DNA of 64,000 nucleotides from JAJDTR01 sp965220415. Lineage in GTDB: Bacteria > Poribacteria > WGA-4E > JAJDTR01. A model generated the notes under the pieces. That model was not told the DNA's origin, did not search any database, and was given only the letters and a program-made list of their open reading frames with translations. The stretch covers positions 1,178,001 through 1,242,000 of the forward strand of contig OZ244829.1 in NCBI GenBank assembly GCA_965220415.1, given 5' to 3'. This document shows, one piece after another, positions 36,120-46,007 of this stretch. The first letter of the stretch is position 1; each line of letters starts with the position of its first letter. Position numbers and translations under genes: made by a program.

Positions 36120-38612
36120 ATGAAAAAAACCTTGATGTTAGTAATCTCACTAGCCGTAGCTTCACTGAGCGCGTTCGCACAAGATTCCTCGCAATGGGGT
36201 CTACCCGACGGTGCCAACCAGCGCTTAGGCAAAGGCTGGATACGGGACATTCAATATTCCCCTCCCGATGGCACCCGACTCGCGGTTGCAGGTTCAATCG
36301 GCATTTGGATATACGATACGGCAACCAATCAAGAGATTGACTTGCTGACCGGACATACAAATATAGTCAATGCTATCGCGTATTCTTCGGATGGTAGTAT
36401 GATAGCGAGCGGAGGCGCCGACAACCTCATTCGCCTTTGGGACGCAGCTTCCGGAGACGAGATTCTAACTATATCGGGGCATGAGGGCGCTATTCGGAGT
36501 TTAGTCTTTAGCAAAGACAACAGTACCCTTGTCAGCGGGAGCGACGACAGTTCAATTCGCATATGGGATGTTGCCACAGGTGAGGAGCTAAGAAAACTCA
36601 CCGGACACACCGACTGGGTGAATAGCGTCACAATCAGTGAAGATGGAAAAACGATTGCTAGCGGAAGTTGGGATCATACCGTCCGTTTGTGGGATGTCGC
36701 CACTGGAGATGAAATCAGAACCTTCCCGGCACATTCTTCACTGGTTCGAGCCGTGGCTTTCAGTCCCAATGGAAATACGCTCGCCAGCTCGGATTTCGAC
36801 GCCATCATCCGTTTGTGGGATGTCGAGACCGGAACACTTCTCAGACCACTCACTGGTCATACCTCGGATGTTTACGACATAGCTTTTTCGCTGGATGGCG
36901 AAACACTGGCGAGCGCAAGCGAAGACGACACCATTCGGCTTTGGGACACTAAATCGGGCGACAATGTCAAGACGATTACCGGACATACCGCCGATGTCTA
37001 CAGGGTTGCGTATAGTCCCGATGGCAAGACGTTAGCCAGCGGCGGATTTGATGCCACTATCCGATTCTGGGATGCCGAGACGAGTGACGAAATAAGCAGT
37101 ATCACGGGGCACGCCGATCTCGTGTTGAGCGTTACTTATTCGCCTGACGGTGAGACACTCGTCGGAAGAAGCTGGGACAAGACCATCCGCCTTTGGAACA
37201 CCGACACGGGTCAACTTGATAATGTGCTCGTAGGACATACGGATGACGTAGATGTGGTCGTTTTTAGTCCCGATGGTAACAAGATTGCCAGCGGGAGTAA
37301 GGACGACACGGTACGGGTATGGGATGCAAACACCGGAAAACCTCTGAGAACGCTTGTTGGGCACTGGGCTTATCTGATAAGTCTTGCTTTCAGCCCAGAC
37401 GGCAGCATATTGGCTAGCGGCAGCGAGGACGATGTCGTTCGGTTATGGGATACAACGACCGGTCAGCGGTTGGACTTTCTCTACGGGCACCGGGCTGGTG
37501 TCGAGAGCATCGATTTTCATCCGAATGGCGAGATACTCGCAAGTGGAAGTCGTGACGACACGATTCGTATTTGGAATATAGCTACCGGCAGAACTCAGAT
37601 GCGCATCGAAGAACATGAAGGCGATGTGCTGAGCGTTGCTTTCAGCCCCAACGGTTCGCTGCTAGCTAGCGGCAGCCAAGATCGTACGATTCGGATATGG
37701 GATGCGACGACGGGAGACGCGCTAAAAACCCTCCCGGGACATGAGAGTGGTGTCCGCAGCGTTACGTTTAGCCCAGACGGGCGCATGATTGCCAGTGGAA
37801 GCTGGGACAATACCGTTCGTGTATGGAATGTTGTTTCCGGTGAACTCATAAGCACGTTTATAGGACACACATCTAGCGTTAGAAGCGTTGCTTTTAGCCC
37901 TGACGGCAGTACCATCGCCAGTGGAGGAAGAGACGGCACCGTGTTGGTCTGGGATGCGCCGATACTGCCACCGGCAACTGGCGAAGATCCGTCGGTCATC
38001 GTAGGAGATGTGGACGGCAACGGGGAGTTAAATATCTTTGACCTCGTGTTAGTTGCATCAGCCTTTGGTGATGCCGAGGAGAATACGGCAGCCGACATCA
38101 ACGGAGACGGTCAAATCAATACACTGGACTTGGTTGCGGTTGCTAGCACGTTGGGCGTAGCGACCGCGGCATCCCCCGTGCATCTCGATATGGTGGTGAC
38201 CCTCAACGCATCGGACGTAAGGCTGTGGCTTACGCAAGCATTGGAATTGCAGCTTACAGATGCTGAATCGCAAAGAGGTATCCGGTTCTTGGAACAGCTC
38301 CTCACGGCTCTGCGCCCGGCGAAGACCGAGCTTTTGCCAAACTATCCGAATCCCTTCAACCCGGAAACGTGGATTCCGTATCACCTCGCTGAAGACGTAA
38401 GTGCGCGGATTACAATTTATGATGTCAACGGCGAGCTAGTAAGGCATATAGATTTAGGCCATCAAGCCGCAGGGTTCTACACCGATCAGAGTCATGCGGC
38501 ATATTGGGACGGTCACAACCAGCACGGCGAGGTTGTGGCAAGCGGCGTTTACTTCTATACTCTACATGCCGAGGGATATGCGGAAACGCGGAAAATGTTG
38601 ATACAGAAATGA
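36120..38612 (+). CDS. Secreted 14-repeat WD40 protein with dockerin-like and sorting-type domains
   Basis: An 830-aa protein. Signal peptide is KKTLMLVISLAVASLSAFAQ. Fourteen WD40 repeats (about residues 40-620) with the GHT..V..VAFSPDG..LASGS.D.TIRLWD pattern suggest two seven-bladed propellers. A dockerin-like pair of calcium loops follows at about 625-680: DVDGNGELNIFDLVLVASAF and DINGDGQINTLDLVAVASTL. The terminal domain is NYPNPFNPETWIPYHL ... YFYTLHAEGYAETRKMLIQK. Start 36120 has GAAGGAG 9 nt upstream. Dockerins bind cohesins, but none is in the window. Likely a large extracellular scaffold. Confidence 0.88.
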   Translation: MKKTLMLVISLAVASLSAFAQDSSQWGLPDGANQRLGKGWIRDIQYSPPDGTRLAVAGSIGIWIYDTATNQEIDLLTGHTNIVNAIAYSSDGSMIASGGADNLIRLWDAASGDEILTISGHEGAIRSLVFSKDNSTLVSGSDDSSIRIWDVATGEELRKLTGHTDWVNSVTISEDGKTIASGSWDHTVRLWDVATGDEIRTFPAHSSLVRAVAFSPNGNTLASSDFDAIIRLWDVETGTLLRPLTGHTSDVYDIAFSLDGETLASASEDDTIRLWDTKSGDNVKTITGHTADVYRVAYSPDGKTLASGGFDATIRFWDAETSDEISSITGHADLVLSVTYSPDGETLVGRSWDKTIRLWNTDTGQLDNVLVGHTDDVDVVVFSPDGNKIASGSKDDTVRVWDANTGKPLRTLVGHWAYLISLAFSPDGSILASGSEDDVVRLWDTTTGQRLDFLYGHRAGVESIDFHPNGEILASGSRDDTIRIWNIATGRTQMRIEEHEGDVLSVAFSPNGSLLASGSQDRTIRIWDATTGDALKTLPGHESGVRSVTFSPDGRMIASGSWDNTVRVWNVVSGELISTFIGHTSSVRSVAFSPDGSTIASGGRDGTVLVWDAPILPPATGEDPSVIVGDVDGNGELNIFDLVLVASAFGDAEENTAADINGDGQINTLDLVAVASTLGVATAASPVHLDMVVTLNASDVRLWLTQALELQLTDAESQRGIRFLEQLLTALRPAKTELLPNYPNPFNPETWIPYHLAEDVSARITIYDVNGELVRHIDLGHQAAGFYTDQSHAAYWDGHNQHGEVVASGVYFYTLHAEGYAETRKMLIQK

Positions 38613-38985
38613 GCACGGATATCGGATTGGATATGCGCGGATAACTGGACGGCAGGTTGGGCAAAAAACATTCTGTTCCATGCGCATCACCTATTGTTCA
38701 CGAATGCACCGAAACGATTGACGTATCCTCATATCATCGTCAGGATGCCCCTCTGGTGCGCGCTCTTCCTATCTGGCCGCAAAGCATACGCGACAATACT
38801 CCCTCACCGCTTTTCAATCCTGCGGGTTAAGCATTTAAGGGGTTGGTACGTTTATTGAGACAGGAGGCGTAACAAATTTCAGATTTGGTTTCTACTCCGA
38901 CAGAAGACAATAAACTGAAGCATGGGATCTTAACACGTTAACGTCTACAACCAACATTGCAAATCATGGAGATCTCTAATTAATT
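38613..38985. other. Intergenic, no gene seen
   Basis: The spacer between two WD40 genes. It should carry the promoter for the second. No hairpin family or element copy was recognised. Confidence 0.5.
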
Positions 38986-41748
38986 ATGAAAATAACTTTG
39001 ATAGCGTTTATTCTTTTAACCCTGTTTTCGCTACCCACGTTAGCCCAAGAAGCGGAAGACTTTTCACAGTGGAATTTGCCGGAGGACGCCAAAGAGCGTG
39101 TCGGTAAGGGTTGGATTTCAGAATTAAAGTATTCTCCCGATGGTACGCGTCTTGCCGCAGCTAGCTCCATCGGAATATGGATCTATGACACAACGACGTT
39201 CAATGAAGTCGCGCTGCTTTCCGCTCATACGGAAGAGGTTACCGCTTTGGCGTATTCTAGCAGCGGCAGTGTGCTTGCCAGCGGGAGTTGGGATACGACC
39301 ATACGCTTATGGGATCCCGAGACGGGTGAGCCACTCCAAACCATTGAGGGGCACTGGAGTGGTATCCGCAGCATAGACATCAGTCCGGATGAGACCATGA
39401 TCGTCAGTGCGAGTTACGACCGCACCGTCCGCCTTTGGAATATCGAAACGGGAGAAGAGATTCGAACTATCGATGGACACACAGATCGCGTCAACACCGT
39501 AGCGTTCAGTCCGGACGGTAGTATGCTCGCAACCGGGAGTTGGGATCAAACCGCGCGCCTGTGGGATGTCGCCACGGGAGAAGAACTTCATGTCATAACG
39601 GGGCACAGGTCGCTTGTGCAAGCAGTCGCTTTCAGTCCGGATGGGGAAACACTTGCCAGCGGCGATTATAACGGCGAGATTCACTTTTGGGATATTGAAA
39701 CCGCATCGCAGACGATGATTCTTACCGGCCACACGTCCCTTATCTTCGACCTCGCCTTTTCTCCGCAAGACGGACACACGTTGGCGAGTGTAAGCGAAGA
39801 CGACACCATCCGCTTGTGGGACACTGTCACGGGAATGCCGAAAATGACCATTTCCGAACATACGGCTGACGTAGTCAAAGTCGATTTCAATCCCGTAGAT
39901 GGTACATTCGCCACTGGTGGATGGGATGCGACTGTTCGTATTTGGGATGTCGAGACTGGCGCACACCTCGACACCATTACCGGGCATACGGATGTCGTCT
40001 TGAGTGTTAGTTTCAGACCGGACGGCCGCGCCTTGGTGGGTCGAAGCTGGGACTCGACCATTCGGCTTTGGAATACTGAAACGGGCGAACTCGATCATAT
40101 CCTGTTTGGGCATACGGACGATGTAGGTATTGTTGTCTTTAGTCCGGATGGACGCACACTGGCTAGCGGGAGTGAAGATCATACTGTCCGTTTATGGGAC
40201 GTTGACACGGGAGCGCACTTGAAAACACTCGTCGGACACAGAGCGTATCTCATTAGCCTCGCCTTCAGCGCCGATGGGACTACACTTGCGAGTGGTAGTG
40301 AAGACGATGATATTCGATTGTGGGATGTGGCGACCGGAGCACGACTGAAGACTCTTGTTGGACATACGACCGGCGTCGAAGGGCTGGCATTCAGCCCCGA
40401 CGGTAGAAAGCTTGCCAGCGCAAGTCGAGACAGTACGGTTCGTATTTGGGATGTCGAATCTGGCGAGGAATTACACATGCTTGAAGGTCACTGGGGCAAT
40501 GTGATTACCGTTGCTTTTAGTCCGGACGGGAACACGGTCGCCAGTGGCGGTTGGGACGCCATCATCCGCTTGTGGGACGCTACAACCGGCGAACTGGTGA
40601 AATCCGTCGATTCGTTTCAGAGTGGCATACGAAGCATAACCTTCAGTCCCGACGGAAAGATGATCGCTACCGGAGGTTGGGATAGTATTGTGCGCCTCTG
40701 GCATACCAATACACTCGCGCGCGTCAAAACCCTACATGGACACAAGTCGTTCATCAACAGCATAGCTTTCAACGGTGAAGGTGACATTATTGGTACAGGA
40801 GGGGTTGATGGCACGCTCTTGCTATGGGAAACACCGCCATTCCCGGCAATCTTTGTTACGACGCTGGGGCAGGGCTTGAATCTGATTTCTCTGCCGCTCA
40901 TGCCCGAAGATCCGATTTCCGCCCGCAGATTCGCTGAAATGACGCATGCGACCGCCGTCATAAGACTTGACACCGCCACTCAAGATTATGTCGCCTTCAC
41001 TGACGATGAGCGCGGTTCGGGATTCCCGATTGAAGGCGGTCATGCCTATATTGTCAACACACCCGAAGGCGGCTCGGTAGCATTCTCTGGTGAGGCATGG
41101 AAAAATGAACCCGCGGCTGCTCCGGGGGTTAACCATTTCAAAGATGCTTGGGCATTTATCGTGACCAGCGACTTGCAAGACACACTTCCGCAGACCAACT
41201 ATACTGTAGTTGCCAAGAACCTGCGTACCGGTACGGTTGCGACCGACCGAACTGCTGATTCCAAGACGCACGTCGCGGCTATTTGGGCAGATCTCAATCG
41301 GAACAGCGTCGTACAGACGAGCGATAGGCTTGAGATCACGGTATTCGATGACGAAGGAAACATTGTGTCTGGACCGCACTACCATACGATCGATATCGCG
41401 GATGTCAGACAAGCTTACAAGCGGATACCGCTGGTTGTTGGTGACGTTCGTCCGGAGCAAACGCAACTGGCACAAAATTTTCCCAATCCGTTCAATCCGG
41501 AGACATGGATGCCTTTTCAGCTTAGTCAGTCCGGTGCTGCCGCCATACAGATTTATGACGTTTCCGGTCGTCTCATAAGGACACTCGACCTTGGAGTCAA
41601 GCCGGCTGGATTCTACATGACACGCTCCACTGCCGCTTACTGGGATGGGCGTAACGGTGCCGGTGAGCAAGTCGCCTCGGGTACCTACTTCTACACACTC
41701 AAGACGGATGACTTTGCCGCAACACGCAAGATGTTGATATCCAAATAG
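38986..41748 (+). CDS. Secreted 14-repeat WD40 protein with sorting-type domain
   Basis: A 920-aa protein. Signal peptide is TLIAFILLTLFSLPTLAQEA. Fourteen WD40 repeats again fit two propellers (for example GHTDRVNTVAFSPDG, SGSEDHTVRLWDVDTG). In place of the dockerin of its paralogue there is a domain of about 200 residues starting TTLGQGLNLISLPLMPEDPI and containing GHAYIVNTPEGGSVAFSGEAW. It ends NFPNPFNPETWMPFQL ... YFYTLKTDDFAATRKMLISK. GGAG lies about 12 nt before ATG 38986. The paralogue pair therefore shares propellers and terminal domain but differs in the insert. Extracellular; ligand unknown. Confidence 0.88.
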   Translation: MKITLIAFILLTLFSLPTLAQEAEDFSQWNLPEDAKERVGKGWISELKYSPDGTRLAAASSIGIWIYDTTTFNEVALLSAHTEEVTALAYSSSGSVLASGSWDTTIRLWDPETGEPLQTIEGHWSGIRSIDISPDETMIVSASYDRTVRLWNIETGEEIRTIDGHTDRVNTVAFSPDGSMLATGSWDQTARLWDVATGEELHVITGHRSLVQAVAFSPDGETLASGDYNGEIHFWDIETASQTMILTGHTSLIFDLAFSPQDGHTLASVSEDDTIRLWDTVTGMPKMTISEHTADVVKVDFNPVDGTFATGGWDATVRIWDVETGAHLDTITGHTDVVLSVSFRPDGRALVGRSWDSTIRLWNTETGELDHILFGHTDDVGIVVFSPDGRTLASGSEDHTVRLWDVDTGAHLKTLVGHRAYLISLAFSADGTTLASGSEDDDIRLWDVATGARLKTLVGHTTGVEGLAFSPDGRKLASASRDSTVRIWDVESGEELHMLEGHWGNVITVAFSPDGNTVASGGWDAIIRLWDATTGELVKSVDSFQSGIRSITFSPDGKMIATGGWDSIVRLWHTNTLARVKTLHGHKSFINSIAFNGEGDIIGTGGVDGTLLLWETPPFPAIFVTTLGQGLNLISLPLMPEDPISARRFAEMTHATAVIRLDTATQDYVAFTDDERGSGFPIEGGHAYIVNTPEGGSVAFSGEAWKNEPAAAPGVNHFKDAWAFIVTSDLQDTLPQTNYTVVAKNLRTGTVATDRTADSKTHVAAIWADLNRNSVVQTSDRLEITVFDDEGNIVSGPHYHTIDIADVRQAYKRIPLVVGDVRPEQTQLAQNFPNPFNPETWMPFQLSQSGAAAIQIYDVSGRLIRTLDLGVKPAGFYMTRSTAAYWDGRNGAGEQVASGTYFYTLKTDDFAATRKMLISK

Positions 41749-41849
41749 GACAACATCACGAGTCGTCAGTATCGTTTCCCGTTGGGATATGGCGCTTTAA
41801 TGATATATTCGCATCATTGTCGGCGATTCAACGCCGAAAGGATAGTTTT

Positions 41850-43421
41850 ATGAGAAAAGTTCCAGTAATCCTCGCGTGTTTTGTTCTCGGTATTCAGATG
41901 GCGACCGTGAATCAACTGGCATACGCTCAAAAGGAAATCAAGCTAGTTGCCGACGAGGAAGTGACTGGACAACAGATGTCGTCGGATATCAATGGAGACT
42001 CGGTAATTGTCGGATCTCCCGGTCAAAACTACGCCAAGGTATTCGCGCGCGACGGTAAAAATTGGGAAGAACAGGAAACATTGATTCCCCAATTTGACGG
42101 TAACGTCGGTTGGTCGGTGGCCATAAGCGGCGACATCGCGGTGATCGGAGCGCCGAACGCCAACGCTGGCGCGGATAAATCAGGAACCGCTTTTGTCTTT
42201 GTCCGAAGCGGTAGAACGTGGCAACAGCGCGCGAAGCTTGTAGGCGACAATCCGGAAGCCGCAGACAATTTTGGCGATTCCGTATCAGTCGATAGAAACA
42301 CCGTCATTATCGGGGTACCAAGGGACGACGATGCCGGCAGAGACGCTGGATCCGCTTATGTCTTCTTCCGTGACGGCGTCACGTGGAAGAAGCAGGCGAA
42401 GCTAATACCGGCGGATCTGGGCGGATCGGACGCCTTCGGGGAAGCTGTTTTCGTCCACGGGAACACCGCAATCGTTGGAGCAAGCGGCCACACCCACGGC
42501 GGAAAAAGATTTACCGGTGCCGCTTATGTTTTCGTGCGAAACGGGAACCGGTGGGTTCAAAAAGCCAAACTCGCGGTAGAGGATGGTGGGAAAGCCGATC
42601 GTTTTGGAACATCGATCGGATTCATCGGGAAAACCATTGTTGTGGGGGCGCCATTCTATGACAGTGAAAACGCAAAGGATGTCGGCGCTGCATATATCTT
42701 CGTGCCGGATGGCAACGGTTGGGAACTGCAAGCAAAGTTGAGACCTAAGGATAGCGGGAAAGGGCATAACTTCGGGGCTGGTGTTGCCACCACCGGGAAC
42801 ATCGTCATTATTGGTGCGCCAGGGTATGACCGTCCTGAAAGAGGGTCGGGCGCCGCGTATTCGTTCGTACGCGAGGATGGAGTTTGGACGCAGACAGCAA
42901 GAGTTACGCCTGAGCACGGCGCCAGAGATTTGAACTTCGGATATGCGGTTTCTATGAGCGAAAACACCGTAGCTATCTCATCCCACAGCAAGCCATTCTT
43001 GGTGCACGACGGTTGGCCCAACGGTGACGGTCATGCGGCTTACGTGTATAACACCATTGAATCCTTTGACACTCCTCCCTTTTCCGTCGAACCGTTTGGG
43101 TTGTCGCTCACGACGTTCGGCCGGGTCAAGCGTACGGCACTGCTTCAAAACTTTCCGAACCCCTTCAATCCGGAGACATGGATACCATACCAGTTGGCGA
43201 CGGATGCTCCCGTTGTGCTCCGCATTCACAACGTGCAGGGGCAACTGGTTCGAGAACTGGTTCTCGGGCAACAAGAATCAGGGAGTTATCTTTCTCGCGA
43301 AACTGCCGCTTACTGGGATGGCAAAGACCAAATCGGAGAAAGCGTGTCCAGCGGACTCTATTTCTATTCCCTCCACGCTGCGCCGTTTCAAACCACGCGA
43401 AAAATGCTCATTTTGAAATAG
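41850..43421 (+). CDS. Secreted FG-GAP propeller protein with C-terminal sorting-type domain
   Basis: A 523-aa protein. Signal peptide is VPVILACFVLGIQMATVNQL-AYAQKEIKL. About seven FG-GAP blades include FGDSVSV, VGVPRDDDAGRDAGSAYVF, FGTSIGF and FGYAVSM. The end is LSLTTFGRVKRTALLQ, NFPNPFNPETWIPYQL and FQTTRKMLILK. Start 41850 follows GAAAGGAT. It is the fifth FG-GAP member, separated from the other four by the two WD40 genes. It lies about 100 bp after the second WD40 gene in the same direction, so a shared transcript is possible. Confidence 0.88.
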   Translation: MRKVPVILACFVLGIQMATVNQLAYAQKEIKLVADEEVTGQQMSSDINGDSVIVGSPGQNYAKVFARDGKNWEEQETLIPQFDGNVGWSVAISGDIAVIGAPNANAGADKSGTAFVFVRSGRTWQQRAKLVGDNPEAADNFGDSVSVDRNTVIIGVPRDDDAGRDAGSAYVFFRDGVTWKKQAKLIPADLGGSDAFGEAVFVHGNTAIVGASGHTHGGKRFTGAAYVFVRNGNRWVQKAKLAVEDGGKADRFGTSIGFIGKTIVVGAPFYDSENAKDVGAAYIFVPDGNGWELQAKLRPKDSGKGHNFGAGVATTGNIVIIGAPGYDRPERGSGAAYSFVREDGVWTQTARVTPEHGARDLNFGYAVSMSENTVAISSHSKPFLVHDGWPNGDGHAAYVYNTIESFDTPPFSVEPFGLSLTTFGRVKRTALLQNFPNPFNPETWIPYQLATDAPVVLRIHNVQGQLVRELVLGQQESGSYLSRETAAYWDGKDQIGESVSSGLYFYSLHAAPFQTTRKMLILK

Positions 43422-43717
43422 GCGTGTCTTGTCCGTAAGAACAGTACAATCTACTCATTTGTTCGGAAATCACAAATATGTCAACTTGATTGGGGATTTA
43501 TACTGGCGCGCGAATATTGGCGTGATTTTATCATTTAGTGGTTCATTCGCGAAGTGTTTAATGCTTACGAGACTGTCACAAGAAACTGTTCTACCACCCC
43601 GGTAGGTGCGGTTTCTAACCGCACCGGCACCCAACACTAACCATATGTTTTTAGAAAACAAACCATTCAGTTCAAAACTTCACACACGTGGCACATCCGT
43701 GTCAATAAGGGGTCATT
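43422..43717. other. Intergenic with REP-like hairpin
   Basis: A hairpin GGTAGGTGCGGTTTCTAACC begins at 43600, with a near copy at 55064. No gene is supported. Confidence 0.55.
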
Positions 43718-44521
43718 TTGAATCGAATCGAATCGAAATTTAGAGAACTACAGAATCGGGATGAACGGGCATTCATGCCCTATATCTGCGCCGGAGATCC
43801 GACACCGGAACTCAGTCAACAACTATTACTCGCACTCGCAAAATCCGGCGCCGATCTCATAGAGCTTGGTGTTCCGTTCTCCGATCCAATCGCTGATGGC
43901 CCGACAATTCAACGCGCCAGCGAGCGAGCGCTTGCGGGTAAGATTTCATTGCGACAGATTATTGATTTGGTTCGGGAAGTGCGATGTGAGACGGAAATTC
44001 CGATTGCGCTCATGACTTACTACAACCCCATCTTTCGAATGGGCGAGGACAAATTCTGCCGGGCTGCAAGCGAGGCGGGGGTTGATGGCGTAATTGTCCC
44101 CGACCTGCCGCCGGAAGAGGCGGGTACGCTGTTAGCAAGTGCTGAGCAATACAACCTGGCTACGGTTTTCCTCGTGTCACCTACGAGTCCACCGGAGCGA
44201 CTCAGAGCAATTGCCGCGGTTAGCACCGGATTTGTATATTGCGTATCGGTTACCGGTGTGACCGGCGCACGGGATTCGGTGTCAGATGAGATTTCCCCGA
44301 TGATATCGCAACTTCGCGAACACACTTACAAGCCCATTTGCGTCGGTTTTGGTGTTTCGACGCAAGATCAGGCGCAGGACGTTGCGCGGATCGCAGATGG
44401 CGTCATCGTCGGGAGCGCAATCATCGACGTAATTGAGAAGAATCTGGATAATGATGCGGCAATTTTATCGAACGTCGGATCGTTCGCCACAGATCTCGCA
44501 ACCGGTGTGAAGAACAGGTAA
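43718..44521 (+). CDS. trpA: Tryptophan synthase alpha chain
   Basis: A 267-aa TIM-barrel protein. It cleaves indole-3-glycerol phosphate to indole and glyceraldehyde 3-phosphate, passing indole to TrpB. Catalytic residues are at the canonical positions: E49 in LIELGVPFSDP and D60 in IADGP. Phosphate-binding loops are VSVTGVTGARDS and CVGFGVST, and the length is typical. Start is TTG 43718 with AAGGGG about 8 nt upstream. No trpB or other trp gene is adjacent, so the gene is detached from an operon. A type III element begins 10 bp past the stop. Confidence 0.95.
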   Translation: MNRIESKFRELQNRDERAFMPYICAGDPTPELSQQLLLALAKSGADLIELGVPFSDPIADGPTIQRASERALAGKISLRQIIDLVREVRCETEIPIALMTYYNPIFRMGEDKFCRAASEAGVDGVIVPDLPPEEAGTLLASAEQYNLATVFLVSPTSPPERLRAIAAVSTGFVYCVSVTGVTGARDSVSDEISPMISQLREHTYKPICVGFGVSTQDQAQDVARIADGVIVGSAIIDVIEKNLDNDAAILSNVGSFATDLATGVKNR

Positions 44522-44531
44522 AGAATGCCCG

Positions 44532-44702
44532 TAACTGTTTAGTGCATTGTTTGGTTCGTAGTATTACAGTTCGTCGCACGATCTGTCTGGGTTTGTAAGC
44601 CCCGATTAGCCGGAATTAGCATTGTACTTCCCTACTCGGTGCGTTGCCTGCCCCCGCTCGGTCTGGATTGGCAAATCCAGACCCGATGGACTAAACAATT
44701 AC
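44532..44702 (+). mobile_element. Type III miniature inverted-repeat element, copy c, with target duplication
   Basis: A 171-bp element. Left end is GTAACTGTTTAGTGCAT, right end ATGGACTAAACAATTAC. Flanks are GAATGCCC (44524-44531) and GAATGTCC (44703-44710), 7 of 8 identical, consistent with an 8-bp target duplication as for copy a. It lies between convergent trpA and the flavoenzyme gene. The interior hairpin includes GGTCTGGATTGGCAAATCCA. Confidence 0.75.
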
Positions 44703-44721
44703 GAATGTCCCAAAGCGCCGG

Positions 44722-45861
44722 TTACTCGCCAAATCGGTCTAGCCGAAAATGACTGATGTCATGGCGAGTTTCACCTGCTAACGCAAGTTCTGACAGTATT
44801 TTCCCGACAAGCCCACCGAACTTGAACCCATGCCCGGAAAACCCACCGGCAATTGCTAGATTTTGACAATTCGGATGTAAATCGATTACAAAATCCTTGT
44901 CCGGTGTCTCCGTGTAAAGACACACTTCCGCTTGGAGCACCTCACCGGCAGCGTCGGGCATGCGCTCCGCCACGAATTCGTGCACGAAGTCAACATATGG
45001 TGAGTCAGGCGAGCGACTACAGGAATCAAGAGTAGTTGCGAAATCCTTTCCGTGTCCGTCCACCCCCACTTTCACGCCTTTGTCCTCGAAATCAGGCACG
45101 CCGTAAAACGATGTCGGCCTTGTTACATCTATAAACACCGGAAACTCAGCCGGCAGAAAACTCATTTTTTCTCTCGGCTTAAAATAAACTACCTGTTGGC
45201 GCGTTACGGTAAGCGGTAGGTCCAGATTTGGCAGTAGCTGTTTTGTCCACGGTCCCACTGCTGTCACGACCTTCTTCCCTTGGAAACGTTTATTCTTGCA
45301 AACCACTACCGGGGAACTCGCCTCCCAATCCACCGTCATAACCTCGGTATTTTCTCTAATCTCCGCGCCCTGTTTTTTCGCCAAATCCAGATGCGTTGAT
45401 ATACATTCAGAGGCGTGTAGAAAACCTCCGTCTTTCTGCCAGAGGGCAATCATCGTATGAGGTTCAATCTCAAATTGCGGCAACCGTGAAGCCAGTTCCT
45501 GTTTGTCCAGCCAGTCTGATTCGACACCCGCTGCATCAAGGCTTGCGCGTGTGTTGATTACGTATTCGTGTCCTACCGGTGCAACAATTACGCTTCCGGT
45601 GGTTAACAGCAATTTTCGTCCCGATTCGCGTTCGAGATCTCGCCAACAAGCATAGCTGGACTTCATCAACTCCGTGTAGAACGGTTTATCATAAACAAGG
45701 CGGATAATCCGTGTGTTGCCATGGGAACTGCCGAACGTGTGTCCCCGTGCAAACTGTTCAATCACCAACGTCTTCGCACCGGCTTTAGAGAGATGATATG
45801 CCGCCGCGCTGCCCATGCATCCGGCACCGATAACAATTGCATCGAACAACTGATTGGTCAA
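44722..45861 (-). CDS. Monomeric sarcosine oxidase / N-methyl-L-tryptophan oxidase family flavoenzyme
   Basis: A 379-aa FAD-dependent amine oxidase. The Rossmann motif is DAIVIGAGCMGSAAAYHLSK, followed by the SSHGNTRIIRLVYD segment typical of MSOX/SolA. The VCLYTETPDKDF segment contains the Cys that in this family covalently carries FAD, and GGFSGHGFKFGG closes the FAD site. It would oxidatively demethylate a secondary amino acid, giving formaldehyde, H2O2 and the primary amine. TTG 45861 is the start with GGAG upstream. Neighbours are PhyH dioxygenase (46008) and trpA; a link to N-methyltryptophan is possible but unproven. Confidence 0.88.
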   Translation of the reverse strand: MTNQLFDAIVIGAGCMGSAAAYHLSKAGAKTLVIEQFARGHTFGSSHGNTRIIRLVYDKPFYTELMKSSYACWRDLERESGRKLLLTTGSVIVAPVGHEYVINTRASLDAAGVESDWLDKQELASRLPQFEIEPHTMIALWQKDGGFLHASECISTHLDLAKKQGAEIRENTEVMTVDWEASSPVVVCKNKRFQGKKVVTAVGPWTKQLLPNLDLPLTVTRQQVVYFKPREKMSFLPAEFPVFIDVTRPTSFYGVPDFEDKGVKVGVDGHGKDFATTLDSCSRSPDSPYVDFVHEFVAERMPDAAGEVLQAEVCLYTETPDKDFVIDLHPNCQNLAIAGGFSGHGFKFGGLVGKILSELALAGETRHDISHFRLDRFGE

Positions 45862-46007
45862 ATCTAAATGCTCCTCTTTTTAGGTGGCTAGTTTTTGCGA
45901 GGACGACGAACACTTATTCGCACTCGCTCAATTTCGGCACACACGCCAAATGCTATCTTTCGTCAACACAAACGCGATTAGGGCTGTGCTATAGTTTGCA
46001 CCGTCGA

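Noticed and set aside
36120..38612. Dockerin-like domain as evidence of a cellulosome
   Set aside because: No cohesin, scaffoldin or glycoside hydrolase is visible in the window.
28832..43421. Terminal PNPFNPETW domains as proof of a type IX secretion system
   Set aside because: The domain resembles type A sorting domains, but no por/gld/spr genes are in the window, so the export route is left open.
43718..44521. Start of a trp operon
   Set aside because: No trpB, trpC, trpD or trpE follows or precedes; a type III element and a convergent flavoenzyme gene lie downstream.
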